Below are positions 25,043-33,262 of a DNA stretch of 39,078 nt, one piece after another. The notes below the pieces were generated by a model. That model was not told the origin of the DNA. It saw only the letters and a program-made list of their open reading frames with translations, and searched no databases. The DNA is from Planctomycetota bacterium. Lineage in GTDB: Bacteria; Planctomycetota; J058; JAJDCP01. Within the stretch, counting starts at the first letter, position 1, and the number at the start of each line of letters is the position of its first letter. The stretch spans positions 1 to 39,078 of the forward strand of contig JAJDCP010000138.1 of the NCBI GenBank assembly GCA_029260765.1, read 5' to 3'. A program made the translations under genes and the position numbers.

Positions 25043-25209
25043 ACTCCGCTTGTTCCCCCACCGCACGTCCCCCGGATCGAGAGCCGACGCAGCTGCCAGT
25101 TGATGAACTCTGTATTCCCCTGACCGATATGTTGACGCAAATCATGGGAAATGTCTACGTTGGGGCAGATTTTTCAGAGCCGTCTTGGTGGGTTCGGTAG
25201 CCTGACTGG

Positions 25210-26751
25210 CTATTTTTCCTCATGATAGTCGGCTTCAGCATTCACCTGCCAGATGTTCGCCTTGTCCGTCCTTCCCGCCAGGATGTTGTCTACGGCCACC
25301 ATCGCTGCCAGCATCGAGTGGTCCTGGTTGTTGTAGCGATGCATGCCGTTGCGCCCGATCAAGAATAGATTCTCGAAGCCATCGATCCAGCGCCGCAACT
25401 GCTCGAAGCGCTGGTAGCTTCCCAGGTAGGCCGGGTAGGTCTTCGGCATCCGGATCACGGTCGCATCGATCATGTGCCGGCGCTCAATCAAGCCGATGCG
25501 CTCGAGCTCACGGCCGGCCAGCGCGATCGTGGCGCGGTCGTCGAGGTTCCACAACGCGTCCCCTTCGTTGCAGAAGTACTCGAGCCCCAACCAGCTCGTG
25601 CTCGGATCCTGCACCAGGTACGGCGACCAGTTGTTGAAGACCTGCACGCGCCCGACCTGCACCCCGGGCTCCTGGATGTAGATCCAATTGTCCTGCAATA
25701 GCGGCACGCGCAGCTGCGAGAGCAACACGCCCACGGTGATGAAGTCGCGGTAGCACAGACCCGCGGCGATCTCCTGCATGTCCGGCGGGACCTGGCAGCT
25801 GAACGAAGGCACCAGCTCTTTGACGGGCATGGTCGAGAAGGCCAGCTCGGCCTCGAAGCTGCGGCGTTCACCGCTGGCGAGGTCGATCGCCTCGACCGCC
25901 ACTACCCGTCCGCCCTCGACCACCAGACGGTCGACCTTCTGGCCGGTCAGGATCTCGCCGCCCGCCGCCTGGACCTCCTCAGCAACCAGCTCCCACATCT
26001 GGCCGGGTCCCAGCTTGGGATAGAGGAACTCCTCGATCAGGGAGGTCTCGGTGTTGCGGCTCTGCACTCCGTTGCCGAGCAGATTCCTGGCCGCGTGTTG
26101 CAGAGCCCGCAGAATCGACAGCCCCTTGATGCGCTGCACGCCCCATTCGGCGGGGATCTCGCGGCAGCTCACTCCCCAGACCTTCTCGGTGTAACTCTTG
26201 AAGAAGGTACGGTAGAGCTCTGCTCCGAAGCGGTTGATGAAGAACTGCTCGAGGTTGTTTTCTTCGGGAAGCGGAAAGGCCACGCTCTTCAGGTAGCTCA
26301 AGCCAATCCGCACTGAGGGCAGCATGCCCAGCTTGCGCAGCGTCGCGACGTCGAGCCGGACCGGATAGTCGAAGAATTGCCGCGAGTAGTAGATCCGGCT
26401 CTTGCGTGGTCGCAGCAGCATAACCCGGTCGACGGTTTCGGGGTCAGGGCCCTGGCCGACATCGATCGATCGCGAGCTGCCCTGGTAGCTGATCGTGCGC
26501 GCGCCGCCCGGCTGGCCCGCCAGAGGCATGATGGCCTGCCACCAGTCCATCACCCGATCGGACTTGCTGAAGAAGCGGTGGCCCCCGATATCGATGCGGT
26601 TGCCCTTGTAGTTGACTGTGCGCGCCAGGCCCCCCATGTAGCTGCTCATCTCGAGCACCAGCGGGCGGTAGTCGCTGCGTTGCAGCAACTCATAGGCGGC
26701 CGTGAGACCCGCGGGTCCGGCGCCGATAATGACCGCGGTCTTCTTTGCCAA
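25210..26751 (-). CDS. FAD/NAD(P)-dependent amine-oxidase-like oxidoreductase, 513 aa
   Basis: A TTG at 26751, with GAGG six bases upstream and eleven bases after the transporter stop, starts MAKKTAVIIGAGPAGLTAAYELLQ, a classical FAD-binding G-x-G-x-x-G at the N-terminus, which decides the start. 'GGLARTVNYKGNRIDIGGHRFFSKSDRVMDWW' is the hallmark of the amine-oxidase/UDP-galactopyranose-mutase-like group. 'KSYTEKVWGVSCREIPAEWGVQRIKGLS', 'LAFSTMPVKELVPSF' and the C-terminal 'NLFLIGRNGMHRYNNQDHSM' agree. The group acts on sugar-nucleotide or related substrates, often in polysaccharide loci, and the glycosyltransferase downstream fits. Being the last gene of the transporter operon also allows a role on the transported compound. 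Confidence 0.88.
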   Translation of the reverse strand: MAKKTAVIIGAGPAGLTAAYELLQRSDYRPLVLEMSSYMGGLARTVNYKGNRIDIGGHRFFSKSDRVMDWWQAIMPLAGQPGGARTISYQGSSRSIDVGQGPDPETVDRVMLLRPRKSRIYYSRQFFDYPVRLDVATLRKLGMLPSVRIGLSYLKSVAFPLPEENNLEQFFINRFGAELYRTFFKSYTEKVWGVSCREIPAEWGVQRIKGLSILRALQHAARNLLGNGVQSRNTETSLIEEFLYPKLGPGQMWELVAEEVQAAGGEILTGQKVDRLVVEGGRVVAVEAIDLASGERRSFEAELAFSTMPVKELVPSFSCQVPPDMQEIAAGLCYRDFITVGVLLSQLRVPLLQDNWIYIQEPGVQVGRVQVFNNWSPYLVQDPSTSWLGLEYFCNEGDALWNLDDRATIALAGRELERIGLIERRHMIDATVIRMPKTYPAYLGSYQRFEQLRRWIDGFENLFLIGRNGMHRYNNQDHSMLAAMVAVDNILAGRTDKANIWQVNAEADYHEEK

Positions 26752-26762
26752 GTGAAGCCTCG

Positions 26763-29591
26763 TCAGCGCCGCAGCCGCAGCTTGATGCCCAGCGCTTCCT
26801 GGATCCACCCTTCGGAGCCTTCGACACGCAGCTGCAGCTCGCCACGGTACGTGCCTTCGGCCAAGGCAGGACTGACACGAATACGCAGCTTCAGAGTCCG
26901 CTCCTGCTGCCCCATCGTGCCGCGCAGGATGCCATCCGCTGCGACCAGACTCCAATCTTCGCTGCTGACCAACAACTCGACATGCTCAGCAGGGATGCGG
27001 TCCCCCCCACTGGTCTCGAGGAAGCCGAGCTCCAACTCGACCGGGAAGTCCCGTTCTATCGGGAATGCCAGTGCCAAGCTCAGCTCTTCTTCAATCCATC
27101 CGTCCTCTTTGACCCGCAGCGACACGTCCCTCGGCAGCTGCCATTGCGGTTCGATCGCCAGCGCCACCTCGAGCAGCTCTTCGGACCAGCCATCCAACCC
27201 GCGGGCACGCAGGCGGAACTGTCCCAGGTAGCTACCCTGCACGGGTTGGGCGGGCAGCTGCAGGCGCAGCAGCAACGCGCCACCGGCCACGGGCAACGTT
27301 CCGCGCACACCGGCGAAGTCCTCCGCTTGTTGCACCACCAGACTCGTGTCGGCGGCCAGCAGCTGCATCGTCGCGGCCTCCAGGATCTGTCCCTGCGCCG
27401 CGACCAGGTCGGCGAGCTCAACTTCGAAGTCGACGCTAGCCAGATCGTAGCCCCCGATCTCGAGCGGCATCGCAATCTCGATCTGACCGGCAGCCGTCGG
27501 CCGGATCTGCAGCTGGGGCGTCAATATTCGCGGCGCGTTGTGCGCCCATGAGCTGCGTACCGCCCAGACGATGTCGCGCAGTGTCGGGCCCAGTCCGCGG
27601 ATGGTGCGGATGCGGCAGCCGACCACTCCTTCAGGAGGATTCTGCAGCGTGGCCTCGTGGGGAGACACGGCTCCGGGCGGAAGCTTCAAGCGGATCGCTT
27701 CGCGCAGCGCATCGACCAGGCCATCGACGAGCTCACCGCCACTCGCCTCAGGCGACGCCAGGCTGCATTCCATGCCGCCGATGTCGCCGAGATCTTCGCT
27801 GCTGAGCGCCACCAGGGTGTTGGGCTGCAATGTCCAGAGCGCTGACTCATCAAAGCCGGGCAGCTGTGGATCGAGCAACAGGCTGGCCCAATCCCCTTCG
27901 GCCGCCGCCAACTGCTCGCCGTCGGCCACCGCCACAGCGTCGTAACCCGCCGCGTCGAGGGCCGTCACCAGCTCTTGCGCCTGGGGGCCATTCCAGGCGA
28001 CCAGGATCTTGCGCCGCAGCTTGCCCACGGCCAGGAATTCGTGCGTCTGCCCGTCCTGGCTGAAGCTCAACACATCGCCCTCGGCATCGAGCAGCTCGAT
28101 CTCATAGCCGATGGCGTGGTCGACCGGTTTCCAGCTGATCTGCAGAGATCCGTCGCGCGTCTTGCTCAGCGCGGTCTCATCCGGAGGCCGCATGATGAAG
28201 TAGAGCGTCAGGTCTGGCACATAGGTGATCAGCGCGAGGCCGATTCCCAGCAGGACGAGGAAGCCCAGCGATGCCCGGTAGAGCGTCCAGATCGGTTTGC
28301 GGAACCGCAGGCTGGCGATGAACAGATTCATGCCCACCGGGGGCGTCGAGTAGCCGATCTCAAGGTTGGTCAAGAACACCACACCGAGCAGATAGGGGTC
28401 GACCCCGAAGCGCGCGGCGGGCAGGATCAACAGGGGCACCACCACCAGGATGGCGCTGAAGATATCCATCAGGCAGCCGACGATCAGCAAGAATCCGTTC
28501 AGGGCCAGCAAGAAGGTCAAGGGGCTCTGGAACATTCCCTCGATGGTCGCCAGGATCTGCTGAGGAACCTCCTGCAAGACCAGCACGCCGGTCATCGCCG
28601 TCGCCATCATCAGGATGATCACGATGCCCCCGACCAGCACCATGCTGTTCTTGATCAGCTTCGGCAGGGTACGCAGCTTGACGTCGCGGTACAGAAAGCA
28701 CTCGATCACCACCACATACAGCGCGATCACCCCCGCCACTTCGCTGGCCGTGCAGATGCCGCGGAAGATCAGGAACAAAATGATGAACGGGATCGCGATC
28801 TCGGGAGCTGTCTTGATCAGGGCTCGGACCATCGCTGCCAAGGACGGCCGCGAGGTCGGGACCTTGTTCTTGAAACCCACCCAGATGCCGCGACCGCCCA
28901 TCAGCAGCACCAGCAGCACACCTGGGACGATGCCGGCTATGAACAGCTCTTGCACCTCGACCTGCCCGCCCGACAAGGCCCGACCGCTCAGGGTCGCGAT
29001 GACCGCGTACAGGATCAGGGGCAGGCTGGGAGGAAACAACAGGCCCAGGCTGCCGCAGGTCGTCAGCAGGCCCAGGTTGAAGTTCTCCGGGTACTTCTGC
29101 GCCTTCAAGACCGGATAGAGCAGTCCGCCCAGCGCGATGATCGTGACACCCGAAGCGCCCGTGAAGGCAGTGAAGAAGGCGCAGGTCGCGACAGCCACCA
29201 CCGCGAAACCGCCCGGCAGCCAGCCGAGCATGGCCTGGGAGAGCTGCACCAGCCGCTTGGGGGTGTTCGACTCAGAGAGCACGTAGCCCGCGAAGGTGAA
29301 CAGAGGAATCGTAAGGAACAGCGGCTCGGCGGTGATCTTCGAGACCGGGGCGCTGATGATCGGCATCGCCCCCGCGGTCATGAAGTCAAACAGGCTGCCC
29401 TTGTCGATCATGTACATCGACATCAGCGTCGACAGGCCGATCACGCAAAACAGCGGCGCCCCGAGCAGCGCGTAGACGATGCCGAGCAGGGTGATGCCCA
29501 GCGCGGCCTCGACGCCAAAGACGGGCGCGAACCCGAACATCATGAACAGGCTGAGCAAGAGCAGCGAAGCGGTGGTGAAGCGGCGGTTCAT
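26763..29591 (-). CDS. TRAP transporter large membrane subunit DctM/TatM with long C-terminal extension, 942 aa
   Basis: Residues 1-460 are a complete DctM subunit of ~12 hydrophobic segments: 'LFLTIPLFTFAGYVLSES', 'FFTAFTGASGVTIIALGGLLYPVLKAQKYPENFNLGLLTTCGSLGLLFPPSLPLILYAV', 'PVGMNLFIASLRF'. This is the ion-coupled membrane translocator. After the last helix come ~480 further residues, a length I know of in no standard DctM. They comprise an Fn3-like segment ('DGSLQISWKPVDHAIGYEIEL'), a Rossmann/receiver-like segment ('RKILVAWNGPQAQELVTALDAAGYDAVAV', 'SLLLDPQLPGF'), and several Ig-like beta repeats ('SYLGQFRLRARGLDGWSEELLEVAL', 'TYRGELQLRVEGSEGWIQEALGIKL'). ATG overlaps the DctQ stop (ATGA), so it is translationally coupled. 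Confidence 0.9.
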   Translation of the reverse strand: MNRRFTTASLLLLSLFMMFGFAPVFGVEAALGITLLGIVYALLGAPLFCVIGLSTLMSMYMIDKGSLFDFMTAGAMPIISAPVSKITAEPLFLTIPLFTFAGYVLSESNTPKRLVQLSQAMLGWLPGGFAVVAVATCAFFTAFTGASGVTIIALGGLLYPVLKAQKYPENFNLGLLTTCGSLGLLFPPSLPLILYAVIATLSGRALSGGQVEVQELFIAGIVPGVLLVLLMGGRGIWVGFKNKVPTSRPSLAAMVRALIKTAPEIAIPFIILFLIFRGICTASEVAGVIALYVVVIECFLYRDVKLRTLPKLIKNSMVLVGGIVIILMMATAMTGVLVLQEVPQQILATIEGMFQSPLTFLLALNGFLLIVGCLMDIFSAILVVVPLLILPAARFGVDPYLLGVVFLTNLEIGYSTPPVGMNLFIASLRFRKPIWTLYRASLGFLVLLGIGLALITYVPDLTLYFIMRPPDETALSKTRDGSLQISWKPVDHAIGYEIELLDAEGDVLSFSQDGQTHEFLAVGKLRRKILVAWNGPQAQELVTALDAAGYDAVAVADGEQLAAAEGDWASLLLDPQLPGFDESALWTLQPNTLVALSSEDLGDIGGMECSLASPEASGGELVDGLVDALREAIRLKLPPGAVSPHEATLQNPPEGVVGCRIRTIRGLGPTLRDIVWAVRSSWAHNAPRILTPQLQIRPTAAGQIEIAMPLEIGGYDLASVDFEVELADLVAAQGQILEAATMQLLAADTSLVVQQAEDFAGVRGTLPVAGGALLLRLQLPAQPVQGSYLGQFRLRARGLDGWSEELLEVALAIEPQWQLPRDVSLRVKEDGWIEEELSLALAFPIERDFPVELELGFLETSGGDRIPAEHVELLVSSEDWSLVAADGILRGTMGQQERTLKLRIRVSPALAEGTYRGELQLRVEGSEGWIQEALGIKLRLRR

Positions 29592-30688
29592 CGCTGTTCC
29601 TCCCCATCGCTCTGCGGCCCGGAAGCCTCCGGTGGCTGCCCGCCCTGCGGCTGCTCGTCAGGTTCTAGCTCTGCCTCGGCCTGGGCCGGGGTCGCTTCGG
29701 CTGTTTCCGCAGAGGCCCCCTCGCCCGGGAGCTCGGGCCCCGAAGCATCCGAGGCAACCGCTGCGGGGGCGACCGCAACGCCGGGGAGCGTTTCGTCTGG
29801 CTCGGGCGCGGGGTCTGCGAACTCGTCCTCGTCTTGCACGTCGTACAGAGCCAGGCCGTGATCGAAGCGGCTCGCCAGCCGTCCCAGCGCTCCTCCCTCG
29901 GTACGCGCTCCCAACAGGTCGAGCAGGTGCAGGCCAAAGCGGAAGCACATCACCCACAACGCGATCGGCAGGATCAAGAAGATGTGCCAGTTGCGCACAC
30001 GGGTATCGAGCTCGAAGTGGGCTTTCTCGATGGCCAGCCAGTTGCTCGGGAAGGGCGCACTCTTCGGCAGGTCGAGATGCAGGACCTCTGCGTAGACCTT
30101 CGGCCGCGGTTGCAGTGCCGACTGCGCCAGGGCCAGCTCGTCCATCGCCTTCAGGCCTTCGTCCCGTGCCGCCTGGAGCGCAACTTTGTCGACGGCATCC
30201 CAGCGACGCGCTGCCTTCAACACCACATCGAGGCTGTCGAGCCGCTGAAAGGCCTCTTCGACGCGTACCCGGGCCGCCTCGACATTGGGGCTCTCATCGA
30301 GCGCGTCGAGCAGGAAGTAGCTGGCGACGACGGCCATCATGCCCACGACCACAGCAGCGAACAGGTTGACGAACACTCCGACCACCTGCGCCGTCTTCTT
30401 GGTGGTGAACTTCGAGACCGCCTCGACGCTGATATGCTTGTTCTCACGGGTCGCCAGGCTGGCCCCCATCAGCCCGATCCACAACACGCCCGGCTTCAGC
30501 AGGGTCTCAAGCCAGGCGATGTTCATGCGCCAGCCCACCCGCAACACGATGTTCCCGACATAGAGCAGAATGAGCAACCCGGTCATCACCACCAGCAGCG
30601 CGATCTCAACACGCGCGATCAGGCGGTCGAAGCTGTGCAGGTCCTCGAGCAGGTGGGAACGGGTGTCGGCAGGAGGCTGTGCGCTCAT
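29588..30688 (-). CDS. TRAP transporter small membrane subunit DctQ/TatQ, unusually enlarged, 366 aa
   Basis: The ATG at 30688 (MSAQPPADTRSHL) gives four membrane helices: 'IALLVVMTGLLILLYVGNIVL', 'KPGVLWIGLMGASLAT' with 'RENKHISVEAV' (the conserved DctQ R-x-x-x-H-I-x-V block), 'VGVFVNLFAAVVVGMMAVVASYF', and 'WHIFLILPIALWVMCFRFGLHLL'. A normal DctQ is ~160-200 residues. Here ~100 charged residues, largely helical ('EEAFQRLDSLDVVLKAARRW', 'AARDEGLKAMDELALAQ'), are inserted between helices 3 and 4, and an acidic Pro/Ala/Glu-rich tail of ~90 residues ends the protein. DctQ pairs with DctM to form the translocator. It overlaps dctM by four bases. Confidence 0.9.
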   Translation of the reverse strand: MSAQPPADTRSHLLEDLHSFDRLIARVEIALLVVMTGLLILLYVGNIVLRVGWRMNIAWLETLLKPGVLWIGLMGASLATRENKHISVEAVSKFTTKKTAQVVGVFVNLFAAVVVGMMAVVASYFLLDALDESPNVEAARVRVEEAFQRLDSLDVVLKAARRWDAVDKVALQAARDEGLKAMDELALAQSALQPRPKVYAEVLHLDLPKSAPFPSNWLAIEKAHFELDTRVRNWHIFLILPIALWVMCFRFGLHLLDLLGARTEGGALGRLASRFDHGLALYDVQDEDEFADPAPEPDETLPGVAVAPAAVASDASGPELPGEGASAETAEATPAQAEAELEPDEQPQGGQPPEASGPQSDGEEQR

Positions 30689-30740
30689 GGTGTCCAACCG
30701 GGGATACCACACCAGCGACCGGGCTCCCCGTTGCCCGGCC

Positions 30741-30765
30741 GTCGTAGCACAGTGCGACGCTACAG
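30741..30765 (-). repeat. CTGTAGCG hairpin element, copy c
   Basis: Lies directly after the binding-protein stop. On the minus strand CTGTAGCG is followed by TCGCAC-TGT-GCTACGA, an imperfect version of the same hairpin plan as the copies at 10963 and 11050. A further hairpin (CGGGC...GCCCG) follows. It sits in the only long gap of the transporter operon and may affect message stability. Confidence 0.6.
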
Positions 30766-30766
30766 G

Positions 30767-31774
30767 TCAGTCGTCAATGGCGTGCTCTTCGCGGAATTCG
30801 TCCTGCAGGTCCATCACGCGTTCCATCAAGCGCTCGTCCCACAGCTTGCCGGTCAGCTTCTCGGCGACCTCTTCGCCCTTTTCATCGAACAGGGCTGCGT
30901 CATCGGGATCGGGTTGCACGGACTCGACGCCCCGTTCTGTCAGGGTCTCGATGGCCCGCACGTTCTCTGCTTTGAGGAACTCGGTGATCTGGTTGGAGCG
31001 CTCGCGGCACAGCGTCAGTACGGTCTCGCGGTAGCGCTCGGGGATCATCTCGAAGGCCTGCTGTGTCATCACGAACGCGCCGATGGTGTGGACGATCGGG
31101 TAGTCGACCACGAAGTTGACGTGGTCGTGCCAGAGCAGACCGATCAGCGCCGAGGGCGTATTGTAGACCGTGTCGACCAGGCCGGTCTCGAGGCTGGTCA
31201 AGACCGTGGTCAGCGAGGCAGGGATCGGGTTGATGTCAAACGCCCGGAAGACCTCTTCAGCCAGGGGGTCGCCTTCCCAGATCCAGGGCTTGCGCTCTTT
31301 CATGTCTTCAACCGAGGCGACGCGTTCGGCCGAATAGACATAGACCGAGCCGGCTACATTCCAACCCAGATGCACGAAACCTTCGTTCTCGAACTGGCCG
31401 ACAAAGCGGTCGGACAGCGCGGCGAGCACGAACTCGGTCTCTTCCAGCGAGCTGTAGAACCAAGGGATCTCGAGGATGCGCACCTCGGGGACCACCATTC
31501 CCAGAGCCACGCCCGTGAAGGCGGCGGCGTGGATCACCGGCTTGCTCGAGCGCATGTTGTCGAGCACGAACTTCTCATCGCCGATGGTGGCGCCAGGGAA
31601 GAACTTGAACTCGACCTCGCCGTCGGTGGCACGGGTGACCTCGGCGGCCATGTCCCGAAGCGCTTTCATCAGGGGTGTGCCGTCCGGCACAATGGTGGCC
31701 GTACGGATGACGGTCTTGGCCGTCAGCGGCAAGAGCATGAGCAGCCAGGCTGCGAGCAGTACGCGCACTTTCAC
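30767..31774 (-). CDS. TRAP transporter substrate-binding protein (DctP/TatP-like), 335 aa
   Basis: GTG at 31774 overlaps the TatT stop as GTGA, with GAGGAGAC upstream. MKVRVLLAAWLLMLLPLTAKT is a signal peptide. The mature protein follows DctP: 'TIVPDGTPLMKALRDMAAEVTRATDGEVEFKFFPGATIGDEKFVLDNMRSSKPVIHAAAFTG', 'EIPWFYSSLEETEFVLAAL', 'NVAGSVYVYSAERVASVEDMKERKPWIWEGDPLAEEVF', 'LTTVLTSLETGLVDTVYNTPSALIGLLWHDHVNFVVDYPI'. It binds the transported ligand in the periplasm and delivers it to DctQM. In TPAT systems it associates with the TatT lipoprotein. The ligand is unknown; TatP of Treponema was suggested to bind hydrophobic ligands. Confidence 0.93.
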   Translation of the reverse strand: MKVRVLLAAWLLMLLPLTAKTVIRTATIVPDGTPLMKALRDMAAEVTRATDGEVEFKFFPGATIGDEKFVLDNMRSSKPVIHAAAFTGVALGMVVPEVRILEIPWFYSSLEETEFVLAALSDRFVGQFENEGFVHLGWNVAGSVYVYSAERVASVEDMKERKPWIWEGDPLAEEVFRAFDINPIPASLTTVLTSLETGLVDTVYNTPSALIGLLWHDHVNFVVDYPIVHTIGAFVMTQQAFEMIPERYRETVLTLCRERSNQITEFLKAENVRAIETLTERGVESVQPDPDDAALFDEKGEEVAEKLTGKLWDERLMERVMDLQDEFREEHAIDD

Positions 31775-32697
31775 GGGTTGTCTCCTCTCATGTTTTCCAG
31801 GATCTCAATCATGTCCAGCGGGAACTGCTCGTCGATGTCGGCCAGCATGGCCACGGCTTTCTGCTTGGCGATGGCCGTCACGAGTGCCACCTCGGGCGGC
31901 CCCTCGCCTTCGATCACGCGGTTGAGGGCGGCCTCGTACTCGTCGCGCACCGCGCGCGACAGCTCTTGATTCTGCAGTCCCTCCGCTCGGAAGACGGGAA
32001 CCATCCACATCCGATTCGATGCGAAGCTCTCGGCTTTCGTGAAGTGCATTCGGGCTTTCTCGGGGCTGCCTCCCAGAGTCTCTGAACGGCTCGCGTAGAA
32101 GCGTCCGAGGAAGGTGTCCGGGCCGCCGTCGAAGAAGCTGCCATCGATCTCAGCCAGCCGATGCATCACCTGCACCAACCTGGAAAGTCCGGCCACCAGA
32201 TCGGGCTGATCGCGGCTGACGTCGATCTTGCCGCCCGAGGCCGTGACGTACCAGAAAGCATGGGGCAGCTGATCGCGGTCGAGCTCTTTGAGGGCGGCTG
32301 CGAGCGCTTCGTCGTCGGATCCCACCAGGACCGCGTGCAAGTCCGGATAGTCGGCCAGCAGCGCCCGTTCAGCGTAATCTTGCGCCTTGGTGAACAGCTG
32401 GCGGGCCCAGGTCTCGTCTTCATAGCGGATCAGCACAATGGCCAGGCCGGCGTTCATCTCGGCGCCGAGCAACAACAGCTCGGAGTTCTCAGGGCTGGAG
32501 ACGATGAACCCGTCCATGAACTTCAGCAGCGCCGGCGCGGCCTCGCGGGCTTGCTTGACCGAGGTCTCCGCGAAGAAGGCCTGCTGGTTGTTCTGGAGTT
32601 GCGGCACCATGCTGTCGGCGACGAACTTGGTCAGGTTGCAGCCTGTGGACATCAGGACCAGGACGGCAAGCGTCACGCGGTACGTCCAACGAGCCAT
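31771..32697 (-). CDS. TatT-type TPR lipoprotein of a TPAT transporter, 308 aa
   Basis: ATG 32697 (MARWTYRVTLAVLVLMSTGC) with an AAAGGAG site. Cys20 in 'LMSTGC' is the likely lipidation site. The mature protein contains 'AAPALLKFMDGFIVSSPENSELLLLGAEMNAGLAIVLIRYEDETWARQLFTKAQDYAERAL', matching the first repeats of the TatT component family (PF16811; prototype Tp0956 of Treponema pallidum). The later part ('SEKARMHFTKAESFASNRMWMVPVFRAEGLQNQELSRAVRDEYEAALNRVI') resembles the last helical repeats. TatT forms a trimer that contacts the binding protein. Its overlap with the DctP gene confirms a TPAT-type operon (TatT-TatP-TatQ-TatM). Confidence 0.9.
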   Translation of the reverse strand: MARWTYRVTLAVLVLMSTGCNLTKFVADSMVPQLQNNQQAFFAETSVKQAREAAPALLKFMDGFIVSSPENSELLLLGAEMNAGLAIVLIRYEDETWARQLFTKAQDYAERALLADYPDLHAVLVGSDDEALAAALKELDRDQLPHAFWYVTASGGKIDVSRDQPDLVAGLSRLVQVMHRLAEIDGSFFDGGPDTFLGRFYASRSETLGGSPEKARMHFTKAESFASNRMWMVPVFRAEGLQNQELSRAVRDEYEAALNRVIEGEGPPEVALVTAIAKQKAVAMLADIDEQFPLDMIEILENMRGDNP

Positions 32698-32894
32698 GGG
32701 TTGCTCCTTTGGGGCAAGCGCGAAACGCGTGCGAGCCGGCTGGCCTTTGACGTCGCGCGGAGAGGATCGAATGATTGGGCATGATACTGGCGGTCGACCG
32801 GGCGTCAAGCCCGAAAACACGGGGGCGCACGGCATGTCGACCGGGACCACGGCTGACCGGGTGCGGCAAGCGTGGGACCGGGTCGGGCAGGGAG
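32698..32894. other. Upstream region of the transporter operon
   Basis: Presumably holds the promoter of the TatT operon, but no convincing -35/-10 pair is visible. It shows no repeats. Confidence 0.3.
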
Positions 32895-33248
32895 TCATGG
32901 AGCGGTCAACCCGACCCACAACGCCTCGACGTGCTCCACCGTCAACGCGGCTCCACTGTCGATGCCGCCGCGCGCCCAGCTCTGGTAGTGCTCAATGGTG
33001 AACGGCAAGCCCACGCGGATGGCGGGCGCGGTAAAACGGCCTAGCCGATCCTCGGCCGCGACTCCCGTGCGGAGCAGGGTGAGGCTGCGCCTGATAGCGC
33101 GCTTGTCCAGCTCGGGATGGCCGCAATCGGCGGACAGCTGGGCCCACGCTGTGACAGCAAACATATCGAAGTTTTTATAGCAACCTCTCGCATTACTGGC
33201 GGCGGATTGTCGCAGCTCGGCGATCGCTATGCAAGAGAGGTTCCACAA
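32895..33248 (-). CDS. Possible small protein, 117 aa, weakly supported
   Basis: A frame of ordinary composition in its second half ('HPELDKRAIRRSLTLLRTGV', 'IRVGLPFTIEHYQSWARGGID'), starting at a TTG or at an internal ATG. It follows the secreted protein (stop 33263) by 14 bases, which would suit an operon. No motif or family is recognised, and the ribosome site is weak. Confidence 0.35.
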   Translation of the reverse strand: MWNLSCIAIAELRQSAASNARGCYKNFDMFAVTAWAQLSADCGHPELDKRAIRRSLTLLRTGVAAEDRLGRFTAPAIRVGLPFTIEHYQSWARGGIDSGAALTVEHVEALWVGLTAP

Positions 33249-33262
33249 ACCCCGGAGGCCTG

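Noticed and set aside
27975..29861. Very long plus-strand frame opposite the TRAP genes
   Set aside because: Composition is dominated by Gln, Arg, Asp and His, as expected for the complement of a GC-rich gene; the minus strand encodes the transporter.
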